Source of the DNA: Streptomyces sp. NBC_00433
GTDB lineage: Bacteria; Actinomycetota; Actinomycetes; Streptomycetales; Streptomycetaceae
Assembly (NCBI GenBank): GCA_036015235.1
Contig: CP107926.1
Coordinates: 3,972,001 to 4,036,000 of the forward strand
Direction: 5' to 3'
DNA: 64,000 nucleotides
Numbering within the stretch: position 1 is the first letter of the stretch; every line of letters begins with the position of its first letter. Under the pieces are notes generated by a model. That model made no database searches, was not told where the DNA came from, and saw only the letters and a program-made list of their open reading frames with translations. Shown one piece after another: positions 35,938 through 45,190 of this stretch. The position numbers were made by a program, and so were the translations under genes.

Positions 35938-37610
35938 GCGCGCGCTCCTTCGTCGTCGTTCACGGCTGTGGTCTCGTCCTCGTCCTCGGGTTTGACAGGC
36001 GCGTCCGGGAGCAGTTGCAGGGCTACGTCGCCGATCTCGTCGGCGATCCGCGCGGACTCGCTGCGGCCGAGGCCGCCCATCTCCACGACGGTCACGCCGT
36101 CCTCGGCCCGCGCCGCCCGCACCCAGATCCTGCGGCGCTGGATGAACAGCGACCCGGCCAGGCCCAGGATCGCGCCGACGCCGCTGATCAGGGCGCCCTC
36201 GTTGCCCGACTGGTGGGTGATGCTGAAGCTGGCCCAGGTCTTGACGCCCTCGAAGGTGAGGCTGCCCGCGCCGTTCGGCAGCACCATGGTGTCGCCGATC
36301 TGCATCGCCTTGGCGAACGGGTTGCCCTTGTCGTCCGTGAAGGACTTCAGGTGCGTGTCGTCGAGCTGGTAGACGTTCTGCTGGGCGCCGGAGTCGATAC
36401 CGAGGTCGCCGTGCAGGGCGTTCAGGATCAGCATCGGCTTCTGCAGGGTCGGGAAGGTGGAATACCAGCCCCGGGTGGCGTTCAGGGCCACCGTCGGGGT
36501 GAAGATGCCGCGGAAGGCCAGCTGGTCCGGCTTGCCGTCGGTGCCGAGCGTGTCGGGCGCCTTGATGACCCCGGGCGAGGTCATGGCGGTGTCCTGCGGC
36601 AGGAACGGCACGATCTCGCGCACCACGTTGCCCTTGCCGTCCTTGATGGAGACGACCGGCGCGTAGCCGTGCGAGATCAGGTAGACCTTCTCGCCGCCGA
36701 TGCTCAGCGGGTGGTTGATCGAGATCTTGCCCTGGACGGGTTTGCCGTCGGTGCCGCTGTAGTAGTGGATGTTGGCCTGGAATTTGAGCGCGGTGCCCTT
36801 CTCCGGGCCGCTGGTGGCGTACTTCTGCTCGAAGTTGTCCAGGTCGAAGCCGAAGGGTTGGAGATCGTCGGCTCCGTAGAGGGTGCCGCCGCTGAAGTCG
36901 TCGTATTGGGTGAGGTTGTTGACGAAGCCGTCGCCCTCGACGACCAGCTTGCCGCCTTCCGCCTTCTCCAGCGACGTCAGCGCGAAGGCGATCAGCAGCC
37001 CGAACAGCGAGACGTGGAAGACCAGGTTGCCGAACTCCCGCAGGTAGCCCTTCTCGCCGGCCACCGAGGTGTCGGTGACGCTGGTGCGGAAGCGCCGCCC
37101 GCGCAGCGCCTTGCGGGCCGCCTCGGCCACCTCCTCCGGGCTCGCGTCGGTGCGCCATGTGCTGTACGCGGGCAGCCGGGTGAGGTTGCGCGGGGCGCGG
37201 GGCGGCCGGGACCGCAGCTGGCCGACGAACTGCCAGCTGCGCGGCACGATGCAGCCGGCCAGCGAGACGAACAGCAGGATGTAGATCGCCGCGAACCACG
37301 GCGAGCTGTACACGTGGAAGAGCCCGACCTTCTCGTATATCGGGCTGACCGTGGTGTGCTTGGCCTTGAAGGCGTCGAGCTTGAGCTGGTCGCTGTGCTG
37401 CGGGATCAGCGAGCCGGGGATCGCCGCGAGCGACAGCAGGAACAGCAGGATCAGCGCGACCCGCATCGAGGTCAGCTGCCGCCACATCCAGCGCGCCCAG
37501 CCGAGCAGCCCGAGGGCGGGCGCCTCCGCGAAAGTGTCGGCGGGTGCGGTGCTCAGCTGCGCGCCCGCCGCGCCGAGGTCTTCGCGCTCGGTCTTCTCCG
37601 TGATGCTCAT
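35934..37610 (-). CDS. resB: Cytochrome c biogenesis protein ResB
   Basis: 558-residue partner of CcsB in heme transfer. The N-terminal part has three helices (near 47-70, 100-120 and 200-220) with LLFLLSLAAIPGSLIPQ as the typical opening; a large extracytoplasmic domain of about 250 residues follows, then a last helix near 480-500 (VGAILGLAGSLFIQRRR) and an acidic cytoplasmic tail. Length is normal for actinobacteria. It overlaps ccsB and is four bases from the ccdA stop. Confidence 0.94.
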   Translation of the reverse strand: MSITEKTEREDLGAAGAQLSTAPADTFAEAPALGLLGWARWMWRQLTSMRVALILLFLLSLAAIPGSLIPQHSDQLKLDAFKAKHTTVSPIYEKVGLFHVYSSPWFAAIYILLFVSLAGCIVPRSWQFVGQLRSRPPRAPRNLTRLPAYSTWRTDASPEEVAEAARKALRGRRFRTSVTDTSVAGEKGYLREFGNLVFHVSLFGLLIAFALTSLEKAEGGKLVVEGDGFVNNLTQYDDFSGGTLYGADDLQPFGFDLDNFEQKYATSGPEKGTALKFQANIHYYSGTDGKPVQGKISINHPLSIGGEKVYLISHGYAPVVSIKDGKGNVVREIVPFLPQDTAMTSPGVIKAPDTLGTDGKPDQLAFRGIFTPTVALNATRGWYSTFPTLQKPMLILNALHGDLGIDSGAQQNVYQLDDTHLKSFTDDKGNPFAKAMQIGDTMVLPNGAGSLTFEGVKTWASFSITHQSGNEGALISGVGAILGLAGSLFIQRRRIWVRAARAEDGVTVVEMGGLGRSESARIADEIGDVALQLLPDAPVKPEDEDETTAVNDDEGARA

Positions 37611-37614
37611 GGGT

Positions 37615-38391
37615 TCAGATCCCTGGGGTGAAGCTGCTCGACCAGATCTGCATCTGGTAGGTGATGTGTTCCCACACTCCGGTGACCAGCAGGACGCCGA
37701 CCGCCACGAGCATGGTCCCGCCGGTCCTGATCACCCACACGTAGTGGCGCTTGACCCAGGCGAAGGCGCCCAGCGTACGGCGGAAAGCTATGGCCGCGAC
37801 GATGAAGGGGACGCCGAGTCCCGCGCAGTAGAAGGCCATCAGCAGGGCGCCGCGGCCCGCGCTGGCGTCGCTGAAGGCCAGCGCGTTGACCGCGCCGAGG
37901 GTCGGGCCGACGCAGGGCGCCCAGCCGAGTCCGAACAGCACGCCGAGCAGCGGCGCCCCCGCCAGGCCCAGCGCGGGCTTGGTGTGGAAGCGGAACTCCC
38001 GCTGGGTGACCCCGCCGACGATGCCCATGAAGGCCAGGCCCAGCACGATGGTCAGCGCGCCGAATATCTTCGTCAGGATCTCGCGGTGGACCTGGAGGGT
38101 CTGCCCGAAGTTGCCGAAGAGGGCGCCGCCGGAGACGAAGACGGCGCTGAAGCCGAGCACGAAGAGCGACGCGCCCGCCAGCATCCTGCCCCGCCTGGCC
38201 TCGGCCAGGTCGGTGCCGGTCACCCCGGTGACGTACGACAGGTAGCCGGGGACCAGCGGCAGCACGCAGGGCGAGAAGAACGAGATCAGGCCGGCGAACA
38301 TCGCGACGGGGATGGCGGCCAGCAGCGCTCCGGTGAGCACCGTCTGGTTCTCGTCGACCGCCAGGGCGATCAGCCCGCCGTTGCCGACCAC
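37615..38391 (-). CDS. ccdA: Thiol-disulfide carrier CcdA
   Basis: 258-residue membrane protein that passes reducing equivalents from cytoplasmic thioredoxin to ResA outside. The paired redox cysteines sit in the first and fourth helices, SPCVLPLVPGYLSYV and APCVGPTLGAV, the CcdA hallmark. Six helices predicted. The GTG start lies one base after the resA stop, so the genes are coupled. Confidence 0.94.
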   Translation of the reverse strand: MVGNGGLIALAVDENQTVLTGALLAAIPVAMFAGLISFFSPCVLPLVPGYLSYVTGVTGTDLAEARRGRMLAGASLFVLGFSAVFVSGGALFGNFGQTLQVHREILTKIFGALTIVLGLAFMGIVGGVTQREFRFHTKPALGLAGAPLLGVLFGLGWAPCVGPTLGAVNALAFSDASAGRGALLMAFYCAGLGVPFIVAAIAFRRTLGAFAWVKRHYVWVIRTGGTMLVAVGVLLVTGVWEHITYQMQIWSSSFTPGI

Positions 38392-38392
38392 G

Positions 38393-39004
38393 TCACTTCT
38401 CCGCGGCGATCGGGTCGATCAGCTGGTTCAGGTCGTCCTCGCCGAGCGGCTTGAGTGCCCGTGCCGCGAGCCGGCCCTGCCGGTCGATGACCAGTGTGGC
38501 GGGCAGGCTCTGCGGGTTGAGGCTGCCCTTGGGGAAGCGCAGGATCAGCTTGCCGTAGGGGTCGTAGAGGTTGGGGTAGGTGATGCCGTAGCGCTTGGTG
38601 AAGGCGGCGGCGTTCGAGGCGGTCAGGTCCCGGGTGTTGATGCCGAGGAACTGCACTCCCTTGGCCTTGTCCGCGGCCGACACGTCCACCAGGTGGGGGG
38701 CCTCGGCGCGGCAGGGGCCGCACCAGGAGCCCCAGATGTTGATGACGACGACCTTGCCCTTGTACGCGGCCAGGCTGTCCTGCCCGCCCGCCACGGTCTT
38801 CCCCGACAGGTCGGGGGCCGGCTCGCGGTCCGCGGGCTTGAGTACGGTGATCTCGCCGCTGCCGCTGACGAAGTTGGAACTGCCCGAGTTCGAGCCGGTC
38901 GAGGACGACGAGCAGGCGGCGAGCGCCAGCGCCACGACGGCGGCTCCGACCAGTGCGACGGCACTGCGGAGCGGGCGACGTCGAGGGGCGCGCGTAGGAC
39001 TCAT
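38393..39004 (-). CDS. resA: Thioredoxin-like lipoprotein ResA/TlpA
   Basis: 203-residue lipid-anchored thioredoxin that reduces the heme-binding cysteines of apocytochrome c. Signal peptide with lipobox ALAAC (Cys31), a Ser/Gly linker, then the thioredoxin fold with WCGPC at residues 94-98 and the cis-Pro region SLPATLVIDRQG. First gene of the cytochrome c maturation operon; its promoter should lie in 39005-39127, where I see no clear boxes. Confidence 0.93.
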   Translation of the reverse strand: MSPTRAPRRRPLRSAVALVGAAVVALALAACSSSSTGSNSGSSNFVSGSGEITVLKPADREPAPDLSGKTVAGGQDSLAAYKGKVVVINIWGSWCGPCRAEAPHLVDVSAADKAKGVQFLGINTRDLTASNAAAFTKRYGITYPNLYDPYGKLILRFPKGSLNPQSLPATLVIDRQGRLAARALKPLGEDDLNQLIDPIAAEK

Positions 39005-39127
39005 GTGAAAAGTTTCGCATGGGCCTCCGGGCGATCTTCCACACCCCCGACACCGGCACCAAAAGCGGCAATCGCCCCAAGTAAGGACCAGATGATGGCG
39101 CCGGCGGGCGGGAGCGGGCCGCCGCGG

Positions 39128-40411
39128 TCAGGCCACGGGGGCCTCCGACGAGGTGGTCTCCGCGGGCACCGGGGCCGGCATCGTCATGAAGTCCTTCCAG
39201 CCCTGCGACGGCGCCTGGCCGACCTCCAGCCGGCGCAGCCGGTCGAGCACCGCCGGGTCCTGCGCGTCCAGCCAGTCCACGAACTGCCGGAAGGACACCA
39301 TGCGCACATCGTCGTGCCCGGCGGCGGCGATGTACTTGAACGCGTTCTCGACCGCGTCCATGTAGATCCCGCCGTTCCACTCCTCGAAGTGGTTGCCGAT
39401 GTAGAAGGGCGCCCTGTTGGTCCGGTACGCCCGCTCGAAGCCGGCGATGTACGACGCCGTGGCCTGCTCGCGCCAGTACGGGTAGTTGCGCGAGTCGCTG
39501 CTGGTCGCCGCGTGCGACTGGTTGGCCAGCATGTTGTAGTCCATCGACAGCACCTCGAAGGTGTGCCCGGGGAAGGGGATCAGCTGCAGCGGCAGGTCCC
39601 ACACGCCCTGCTTCTTCGCCGGCCAGATCTGGTTGCCGCCCGGCGAGCTGGCGTCGTAGCGGAAGCCCAGCGCGGCGGCGGTCGGCAGCCACTGGTCCTG
39701 GCCGAGCAGGCACGGGGTGCGGCCGCCGATCAGTTCCTTCTCGTAGTCGAAGGGCAGCGGGTCCTCGCCGTGCCAGCCGGTCTGCGTCTTCCAGGTCGTC
39801 ACGAAGGCCTTGGCCTGGTCGATCTCGCTCTTCCAGTCCGCCGGGGTCCAGCGGCCGACGCTGCCGACGCCGGCGCAGAAGTGGCCGTTGAAGTGGGTGC
39901 CGATCTCATGGCCCTCCTGCCAGGCCTCCCGGACGTTGTCCAGCGTCATCCGCAGGTGGTCGTCGGCGAGGTAGCCGATGTCGGAGGCGCCGAGAGGGCT
40001 GTTGGGCGGGGCGTACTCCAGCTTCTTGTCCTCGGGCAGCAGGTAGAGCCCGCTCAGGAAGAAGGTCATGGACACGCCGTGGTCGGCGGCGAGCTTGCGG
40101 AAGCGGGGGAAGAGTCCGTTGCCGACCTCGCCGGCGCCGTCCCAGGAGAAGATCACGAACTGCGGCGGGGTCTGCCCCGGCTCCAGCCGGTGCACGTCCG
40201 GCTGGTTCGGCTGGTCCCCGGTGTACGCGGTGCTCCCGTCCCCGATCAGCGTCACCGTCTTGGCCGGCGCGTGCGCCCCGCTGGCCCCCGAAGGCTCCCC
40301 CGTCCGATCCGTGCCCCCGGCCTTCTTCCCCGTCCCGCACCCCGCGACGGCCAGCCCGGCCGCCGCTCCCGCGGTTGTCGTCAGCAGACTCCTCCGGCTC
40401 ATCCCAGCCAT
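39128..40411 (-). CDS. Tat-exported lipoprotein with polysaccharide deacetylase-like domain
   Basis: 427-residue exported protein. The N-terminus MSRRSLL followed by a short hydrophobic stretch and lipobox AVAGC (Cys25) is a twin-arginine lipoprotein signal. The domain from about residue 85 has NodB-type metal residues: FSWDGAG for the Asp, and GTHFNGH for the two His. The segment FYIGNHFEEWNGG in the C-terminal third supports the carbohydrate esterase fold. Its substrate is unknown, cell-wall glycan is likely. The ATG at 40411 has GGGGA upstream; an ATG three codons later is possible. Confidence 0.85.
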   Translation of the reverse strand: MAGMSRRSLLTTTAGAAAGLAVAGCGTGKKAGGTDRTGEPSGASGAHAPAKTVTLIGDGSTAYTGDQPNQPDVHRLEPGQTPPQFVIFSWDGAGEVGNGLFPRFRKLAADHGVSMTFFLSGLYLLPEDKKLEYAPPNSPLGASDIGYLADDHLRMTLDNVREAWQEGHEIGTHFNGHFCAGVGSVGRWTPADWKSEIDQAKAFVTTWKTQTGWHGEDPLPFDYEKELIGGRTPCLLGQDQWLPTAAALGFRYDASSPGGNQIWPAKKQGVWDLPLQLIPFPGHTFEVLSMDYNMLANQSHAATSSDSRNYPYWREQATASYIAGFERAYRTNRAPFYIGNHFEEWNGGIYMDAVENAFKYIAAAGHDDVRMVSFRQFVDWLDAQDPAVLDRLRRLEVGQAPSQGWKDFMTMPAPVPAETTSSEAPVA

Positions 40412-40499
40412 GCGATTCCCCGTCTCTCGGCGTGCATGTCCTGCAGCTGAGGCGGGCGGAAGCGTGGACGCCCACCATGACGTCCACACGTTCCTCGCG

Positions 40500-40950
40500 C
40501 ATTATCCTATTTCGGTCAAATCATCCCGATACCCCCCAAACGGCCCCCGCCCTTTCGCCCTCCCGGCCGATTCCCCCTGCGGGGTGCGCGAACTCACGGG
40601 CAGCACCTCTTCCAGAAGAGGGCAAGCCAGAGGGGCGCGTGGGGGTACCCCCACGCGAAGCTCTGGGGGAGAACGGAGCGCTCAGCCCCCACCGGGCGCG
40701 CGGGTCGTCACCGACCCGAGGGGGCTGTTCGGTCCGTACCGGACCACCGGCCGGTGGGGGCTGAGCGCGCAGTTCCCCGCGCCCCTGGGTGGCACCCACC
40801 GACGCGACGGAACCGCAGAACCCAGCGGGCCAGGGGACGGGCACCCACCGACGCGACGGGACCGCAGGAACCCCCGGCCGGGGGATTGGCACCCACCGAC
40901 GCGACGGGACCGCAGAACCCCCCGGCCAGGGGATTGGCGCGGGGTGGGCC
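40500..40950. repeat. Intergenic mosaic repeat, copy D (with three tandem 49-base units)
   Basis: Between the deacetylase and the phosphatase genes. Right arm CGCGCAGTTCCCCGCG at 40766-40781; the left arm is degraded and replaced by a perfect palindrome CGCGTGGGGG-TA-CCCCCACGCG at 40636-40657. Three tandem units starting GGCACCCACCGACGCGACGG begin at 40791, 40840 and 40888. The same unit occurs once, reversed, in copy B. The block ends about 20 bases past the phosphatase stop. Confidence 0.85.
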
Positions 40951-40960
40951 GGGAGGGGCG

Positions 40961-41656
40961 TCAGGCCCCGAAGGCCTTGGTGCCCTTCGGGGGCTTGGCG
41001 CCACCACCACGGAGGTGGGGTGGCACGAGGTCGATGGCCGGCTCGGAATAGCCGACGGAGACGATCTCGTCACCGCGATACGTGAAGCTGGTCACGCTGG
41101 CCAGCGTGCACTGCCGGCGGCGCGGGTCGTGCCACAACCGCCGCCGCTCGGCGTAGGAGCGCAGGATCCAGATCGGCAGCTGGTGGCTGACGCACACCGC
41201 CTCATGCCCGCGAGCGGCGTCCCGAGCCGCACCGACGGCCGCGGTCATGCGCACGACCTGGTCGACGTACGGCTCTCCCCAGCTCGGCCGGAAGGGGTTC
41301 GTGAGGTATTTCCAGTTGGCCGGCTTGCGCAGCGCCCCGTCGCCGACCCCGAAGGTCTTGCCCTCGAAGATGTTGGCGGCCTCGATGAGGCGGCGGTCCG
41401 CCGCGAGGTCCAGGCCGTGCGCCTTGGCGATGGGCACCGCCGTCTCCTGGGCGCGCTCCAGGGGCGAGGCGACCACGTAGGTGACGTCCCGCTCCGCGAG
41501 GTGCTCGGCGACCCGGTCGGCCATCCGCCGGCCCAGCTCGGACAGGTGGTAGCCGGGCGCCCTGCCGTAGAGCACCCCGCCGGGATTGTGGACCTCGCCG
41601 TGCCGCACGACGTGCACCACGGTCAACTCGTCGCTGCCAGAACCGGCGTTGCTCAT
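40961..41656 (-). CDS. Histidine phosphatase superfamily protein
   Basis: 231-residue phosphoglycerate-mutase-like phosphatase. The catalytic RHG triad is at residues 18-20 ([10 protein letters not shown]), the second Arg in [10 protein letters not shown] and the second His in [10 protein letters not shown]. The substrate is not evident. The ATG overlaps the hemL stop (ATGA), so the gene is co-transcribed with hemL. The C-terminal tail is basic. Confidence 0.9.
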   Translation of the reverse strand: MSNAGSGSDELTVVHVVRHGEVHNPGGVLYGRAPGYHLSELGRRMADRVAEHLAERDVTYVVASPLERAQETAVPIAKAHGLDLAADRRLIEAANIFEGKTFGVGDGALRKPANWKYLTNPFRPSWGEPYVDQVVRMTAAVGAARDAARGHEAVCVSHQLPIWILRSYAERRRLWHDPRRRQCTLASVTSFTYRGDEIVSVGYSEPAIDLVPPHLRGGGAKPPKGTKAFGA

Positions 41657-42966
41657 ACGTGGGCCTCCGCTGCGGCACGTGCGGCGGCGGGCAGCGCGGC
41701 GGCGATACGCTCCACGGCCCGCTCGTCGTGTGCGGTCGACACGAACCAGGACTCGAACGCCGACGGGGGCACGTACACGCCCTGCGCCAGCATCGAGTGG
41801 AAGAACGGGGTGAAGCGGTAGGCCTGCTGCCGCTTCGCCCCCTCGAAGTCACGGACCTCCTCGTCCGTGAAGAAGACGGAGAACATACTGCCCGCCGTCT
41901 GGAGGCGGTGCGCGACCCCCTCCTTGCCGAGCGCCGCCGTCACCAGCCCCTGGATCTCCGCGGAGACCGCGTCCACCGTCGCGTAGGCCGCGTCGTCCAG
42001 CAGCCGCAGCTGCGCGAGCCCGGCCGCGGTCGCCACCGGATTCCCCGACAGGGTGCCCGCCTGGTAGACCGGGCCGACCGGCGCGAGCTGCGCCATGACG
42101 TCCGCGCGCCCGCCGAAGGCCGCCGCGGGGAAGCCGCCGCCCATGACCTTGCCGAAGGTCATCAGGTCGGGGCGGACCCCGTCGAGCCCGTACCAACCGG
42201 CCTTGCTGACCCGGAAGCCGGTCATGACCTCGTCGGAGACGTAGAGGGCGCCGTCGGCCGCGCACAGGTCCCTGAGCCCGGCGTTGAAGCCGTCGAGGGG
42301 CGGCACGACGCCCATGTTGCCGGGCGACGCCTCGGTGATGACGCAGGCGATCTGCCCGGGGTGCGCGGCGAACGCGGCCCGCACCGCGTCCAGGTCGTTG
42401 TACGGCAGCACGATCGTGTCCCCGGTCTGCGCGCCGGTCACGCCGGGTGTGTCCGGCAGCCCGAAGGTGGCCAGGCCGGAGCCGGCGGCGGCCAGCAGCG
42501 AGTCCACGTGGCCGTGGTAGCACCCGGCGAACTTGACGACCTTCGCCCGCCCGGTGAAGCCGCGGGCCAGCCGGATCGCGGACATCGTCGCCTCGGTGCC
42601 GGACGACACCAGCCGTACCTGGTCCAGCGGTTCGACCCTGGCCACCATCTCCTCGGCCAGCGCGACCTCGCCCTCACTGGGCGTGCCGAACGACGTACCG
42701 CGGGTCACCGCGTCCTGGACGGCGGCGACCACCTCGGGGTGCGCGTGGCCGAGGATCATCGGTCCCCACGAGCAGACCAGGTCCACGTACTCGCGTCCGT
42801 CGGCGTCCGTGAGGTACGGACCGGTACCGGACACCATGAAGCGGGGCGTACCGCCCACGGCGCGGAAGGCCCGGACCGGAGAGTTCACGCCTCCTGGGGT
42901 CACGGCCGCCGCGCGGTCGAACAGTTCCTGGGACACTGGTGCTTCGTACGGATAGCTCACAGACAC
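41653..42966 (-). CDS. hemL: Glutamate-1-semialdehyde 2,1-aminomutase
   Basis: 437-residue PLP enzyme making 5-aminolevulinate in the C5 heme pathway. PLP lysine Lys273 lies in [20 protein letters not shown]-like [32 protein letters not shown] and [10 protein letters not shown] are family marks. The next enzyme of the pathway, HemB, is at 62440-63420. The start is GTG at 42966; a second GTG two codons on is equally possible and no strong ribosome site separates them. Confidence 0.95.
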   Translation of the reverse strand: MSVSYPYEAPVSQELFDRAAAVTPGGVNSPVRAFRAVGGTPRFMVSGTGPYLTDADGREYVDLVCSWGPMILGHAHPEVVAAVQDAVTRGTSFGTPSEGEVALAEEMVARVEPLDQVRLVSSGTEATMSAIRLARGFTGRAKVVKFAGCYHGHVDSLLAAAGSGLATFGLPDTPGVTGAQTGDTIVLPYNDLDAVRAAFAAHPGQIACVITEASPGNMGVVPPLDGFNAGLRDLCAADGALYVSDEVMTGFRVSKAGWYGLDGVRPDLMTFGKVMGGGFPAAAFGGRADVMAQLAPVGPVYQAGTLSGNPVATAAGLAQLRLLDDAAYATVDAVSAEIQGLVTAALGKEGVAHRLQTAGSMFSVFFTDEEVRDFEGAKRQQAYRFTPFFHSMLAQGVYVPPSAFESWFVSTAHDERAVERIAAALPAAARAAAEAHV

Positions 42967-43309
42967 ATGCTCTCAAACCCCGGGCGTTGCGCCACAACGT
43001 CTCAACCGTGCATCTGAGACGATGATCGGGTTGCATGGTTGGGGCGGCAGATGGTCGGGTAGTGGAATGCAGCAGACGGGTGGCGGTCCGGGCGAAGGAC
43101 CGGGAGAACACGTACCCGATCCCGACGACGCCCGCCCGACCGGCAAGCGCCGCCGCACCCCGCAGAATCGACACACCGCAGAGCCGAGCAGTCCAGAACC
43201 ACGCGATCCAGAACACCACGAGCAACAGCAACACCGCGATCACCGCGAGCGCGACACGAACGAACGCCGATCGACCGCAGAGGGCAGGAGCAGGGGTGGC
43301 CGAGTGGGG
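42967..43309. other. Intergenic stretch with an ambiguous hydrophobic minus-strand reading frame
   Basis: About 340 bases between hemL and the gene at 43310. On the minus strand, roughly 43245 to 43085, an open frame with good G/C third positions encodes a strongly hydrophobic segment (VALAVIAVLLLLVVFWIAWF) and could be a small membrane protein, but I find no convincing start with a ribosome site. The plus-strand frames over the same bases give low-complexity His/Gln/Arg text and look unreal. Left unassigned. Confidence 0.35.
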
Positions 43310-43738
43310 GTGACCTACAAGTACTTCGGTGCGCCCGACGGTGCCACCGCGGCCCGCGTCCCGATCTCGATGCGCCCGGAGGAGCTCGGCGGCGACGAAC
43401 TCGGCCAGGGCCTTTACACCAAGGTCAAGCCGGAGACGATGGCGGCGATGGTCCTCACCGGCATCGAGGGCATACCCCCGGCCAAGGTCCCGCCGCTCGA
43501 ACTGGTCGTCCTGCACCCCGACTACGCCGTCGTCCGGCTGCCCGCCTCCGTCGTGGAGCCGCTGCGGAACGCCAACGAGGAGTCCCTCGGCGCCGCGGCC
43601 TTCATATGGTCGACCGTGCCCGACCGCCGCGGCCCGCGCGACGCCTTCGTCATCTACCGCATGCTGCACGAATGGCAGGACTTCGCCCGCCGCTGCCAGG
43701 AGTCGGGCCACCAGCTCTACTGCCTGGTCTGGCCGTAG
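43310..43738 (+). CDS. Conserved hypothetical protein
   Basis: 142-residue cytoplasmic-looking protein with no membrane segment or known catalytic motif that I can recognise. It reads as a compact alpha/beta domain (AAMVLTGIEGIPPAKVPPLELVVLHPDYAVVRLP in order, middle). The GTG at 43310 is chosen because codon usage becomes typical from there; a longer open frame upstream has atypical, A-rich third positions. Function unknown. Confidence 0.7.
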   Translation: MTYKYFGAPDGATAARVPISMRPEELGGDELGQGLYTKVKPETMAAMVLTGIEGIPPAKVPPLELVVLHPDYAVVRLPASVVEPLRNANEESLGAAAFIWSTVPDRRGPRDAFVIYRMLHEWQDFARRCQESGHQLYCLVWP

Positions 43739-43797
43739 GGCCTGTCCCTAGCCCCCGCGAGTCCCGCTGGACCCGCGGGGCTCCCCCAGCAGGCACG

Positions 43798-44067
43798 TCA
43801 CCCGGCCGTGGCGCCGGCATCCCTGCCGGCGGGCATGTCGGCCGCATCCTCGCTCCAGGCGAGCGCCTTGAGCTGCATACGCGCGGCGGGCGCGCTGTTG
43901 GGCACGGTCGCCCAGTACGGATGCGCGGTGACCTGGACCGAGAGCCGCACCAGACGTCGGCGCAACACGGTGGTCTGGGAGCCGGCGGCGCCGGCCAGTT
44001 GGCGATACGTGGCGTACCAGTCGCGCTGCGCCTGGACGAGGTCGGCGGGGAAGGTGTGGTGGTGCAT
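43798..44067 (-). CDS. Small conserved hypothetical protein
   Basis: 89-residue protein starting MHHHTFPADLVQAQRDWYATY with a basic middle (VLRRRLVRLSVQV) and Ala-rich C-terminus. It resembles a small streptomycete family with the same MHHHTFP opening and no known role. Upstream the frame stays open but without a better start. Between it and the gene at 44223 on the same strand are 155 bases with no other gene. Confidence 0.65.
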   Translation of the reverse strand: MHHHTFPADLVQAQRDWYATYRQLAGAAGSQTTVLRRRLVRLSVQVTAHPYWATVPNSAPAARMQLKALAWSEDAADMPAGRDAGATAG

Positions 44068-44222
44068 GCCTGGGATTCTCGCATACGTTCGAACATCTGT
44101 ACGAGACATCCAGTGGGCGGGACCCGCGTGTCGCGTCGCGGATCTCTCCCCTGCCGCGTAGCCCTCGCCGTACGGTCCCCGCCGCACACCGCCGCCGCCG
44201 GACGACCCGCCGGGAGGGCGGG

Positions 44223-45026
44223 TCACAGGCAGATCAGCAGGATGCACACCTCGTGCGGCGACTGCGGCTCGGTGGTGGCCGGCGCCGTGGTCGCGGGCGG
44301 CCGGTCCGGCGCGGTCGTCGTGGGCGCCGGGGCCGGGCTCTGCGTGGCCGCGACCGGCTGCGTGACCGGGGCCTGGGTCGCGACCGGCTGCGTCATCGGC
44401 TGCCGGGTCGCGGTGACCTGCGGGGCCGCCGTGCGCCGGACGACGGGGATCGACGTCGTCAGCCGCGGCGCGGTCGTCGCCGCCGGGTGCGGGGCGGCCG
44501 GCCGGCCCGCGTGCTTCGGCGCCGCCGTCTGCGGCGCGGTGGCGACCGGCGCGGGCACGGTGGGCAGCGTGTCGCCCACCGGCAGGTCCGGGGTCGTCGA
44601 CGCGGCCGAAGTGCCGTCTCCCGAGCCGCCGGTCGGCATCGCCGCGATCGTCAGGCCGCCGCCTGCCAGCGCGACGGCCGTCGCCACCCCCGCCCTGCGG
44701 CGGTTCTTGCGCCAGCGCGCCTGCTGCTGCCGCCTGGCGGCCCGTCCGCCGCCGGCGGGCAGCACGGCCACCCCTGCCGGCTCCACGGCGGGCGGGCGTC
44801 CCGACCGGTGGCTCGCGCGCTGCCTCGGCTGTTCCGGCATCAGGGGCTCGGACATCAGCGTTTCCGGCATCAGCGCCGCGGCCGATATCGCCGATATCGG
44901 CTCCTCACCGGAATAGGGCGGCCCGTACGCCGACACGGGCGGTGCGATGTCCGGGGCGTACGCGCCGCAACCCGGGCACACCAGTGCACCGTTGAGGTTG
45001 CGACGGCATTGGTAGCAGTAGTCCAT
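44223..45026 (-). CDS. Zinc-ribbon membrane protein, SCO2400-like family
   Basis: 267-residue protein. The N-terminus MDYCYQCRRNLNGALVCPGCG is split here as a four-Cys zinc ribbon at residues 4-20. A basic, Gln/Arg-rich stretch (about 105-118) precedes one transmembrane helix near 120-138; the remainder is a long Thr/Pro/Ala/Val-rich extracellular stalk ending PHEVCILLICL. This layout matches a Streptomyces family known only from genomes. Function unknown; a role at the cell surface or as membrane-linked regulator is possible. Confidence 0.78.
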   Translation of the reverse strand: MDYCYQCRRNLNGALVCPGCGAYAPDIAPPVSAYGPPYSGEEPISAISAAALMPETLMSEPLMPEQPRQRASHRSGRPPAVEPAGVAVLPAGGGRAARRQQQARWRKNRRRAGVATAVALAGGGLTIAAMPTGGSGDGTSAASTTPDLPVGDTLPTVPAPVATAPQTAAPKHAGRPAAPHPAATTAPRLTTSIPVVRRTAAPQVTATRQPMTQPVATQAPVTQPVAATQSPAPAPTTTAPDRPPATTAPATTEPQSPHEVCILLICL

Positions 45027-45190
45027 TTTTCGGCTTATGGCTTTCTGTGCTGCTGCAAGGCCGGCTGACCGCAAAACGCTAACAGCACCTCATCGAAGGC
45101 CCTGCGGGGCACTTGTGAGGCTTTCGAAAAGATCGCCCGCTCAATTCCGGCGAAGTCGGCGCCAAGCGCACGAAGCACGGCGCCGCCTCC

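Noticed and set aside
40791..40937. CRISPR array
   Set aside because: Units are directly adjacent with no unique spacers, and no cas genes are present.
43283..43315. tRNA-Leu/Ser-like 5' sequence (GGTGGCCGAGTGG)
   Set aside because: No matching acceptor strand, anticodon arm or T-loop follows.
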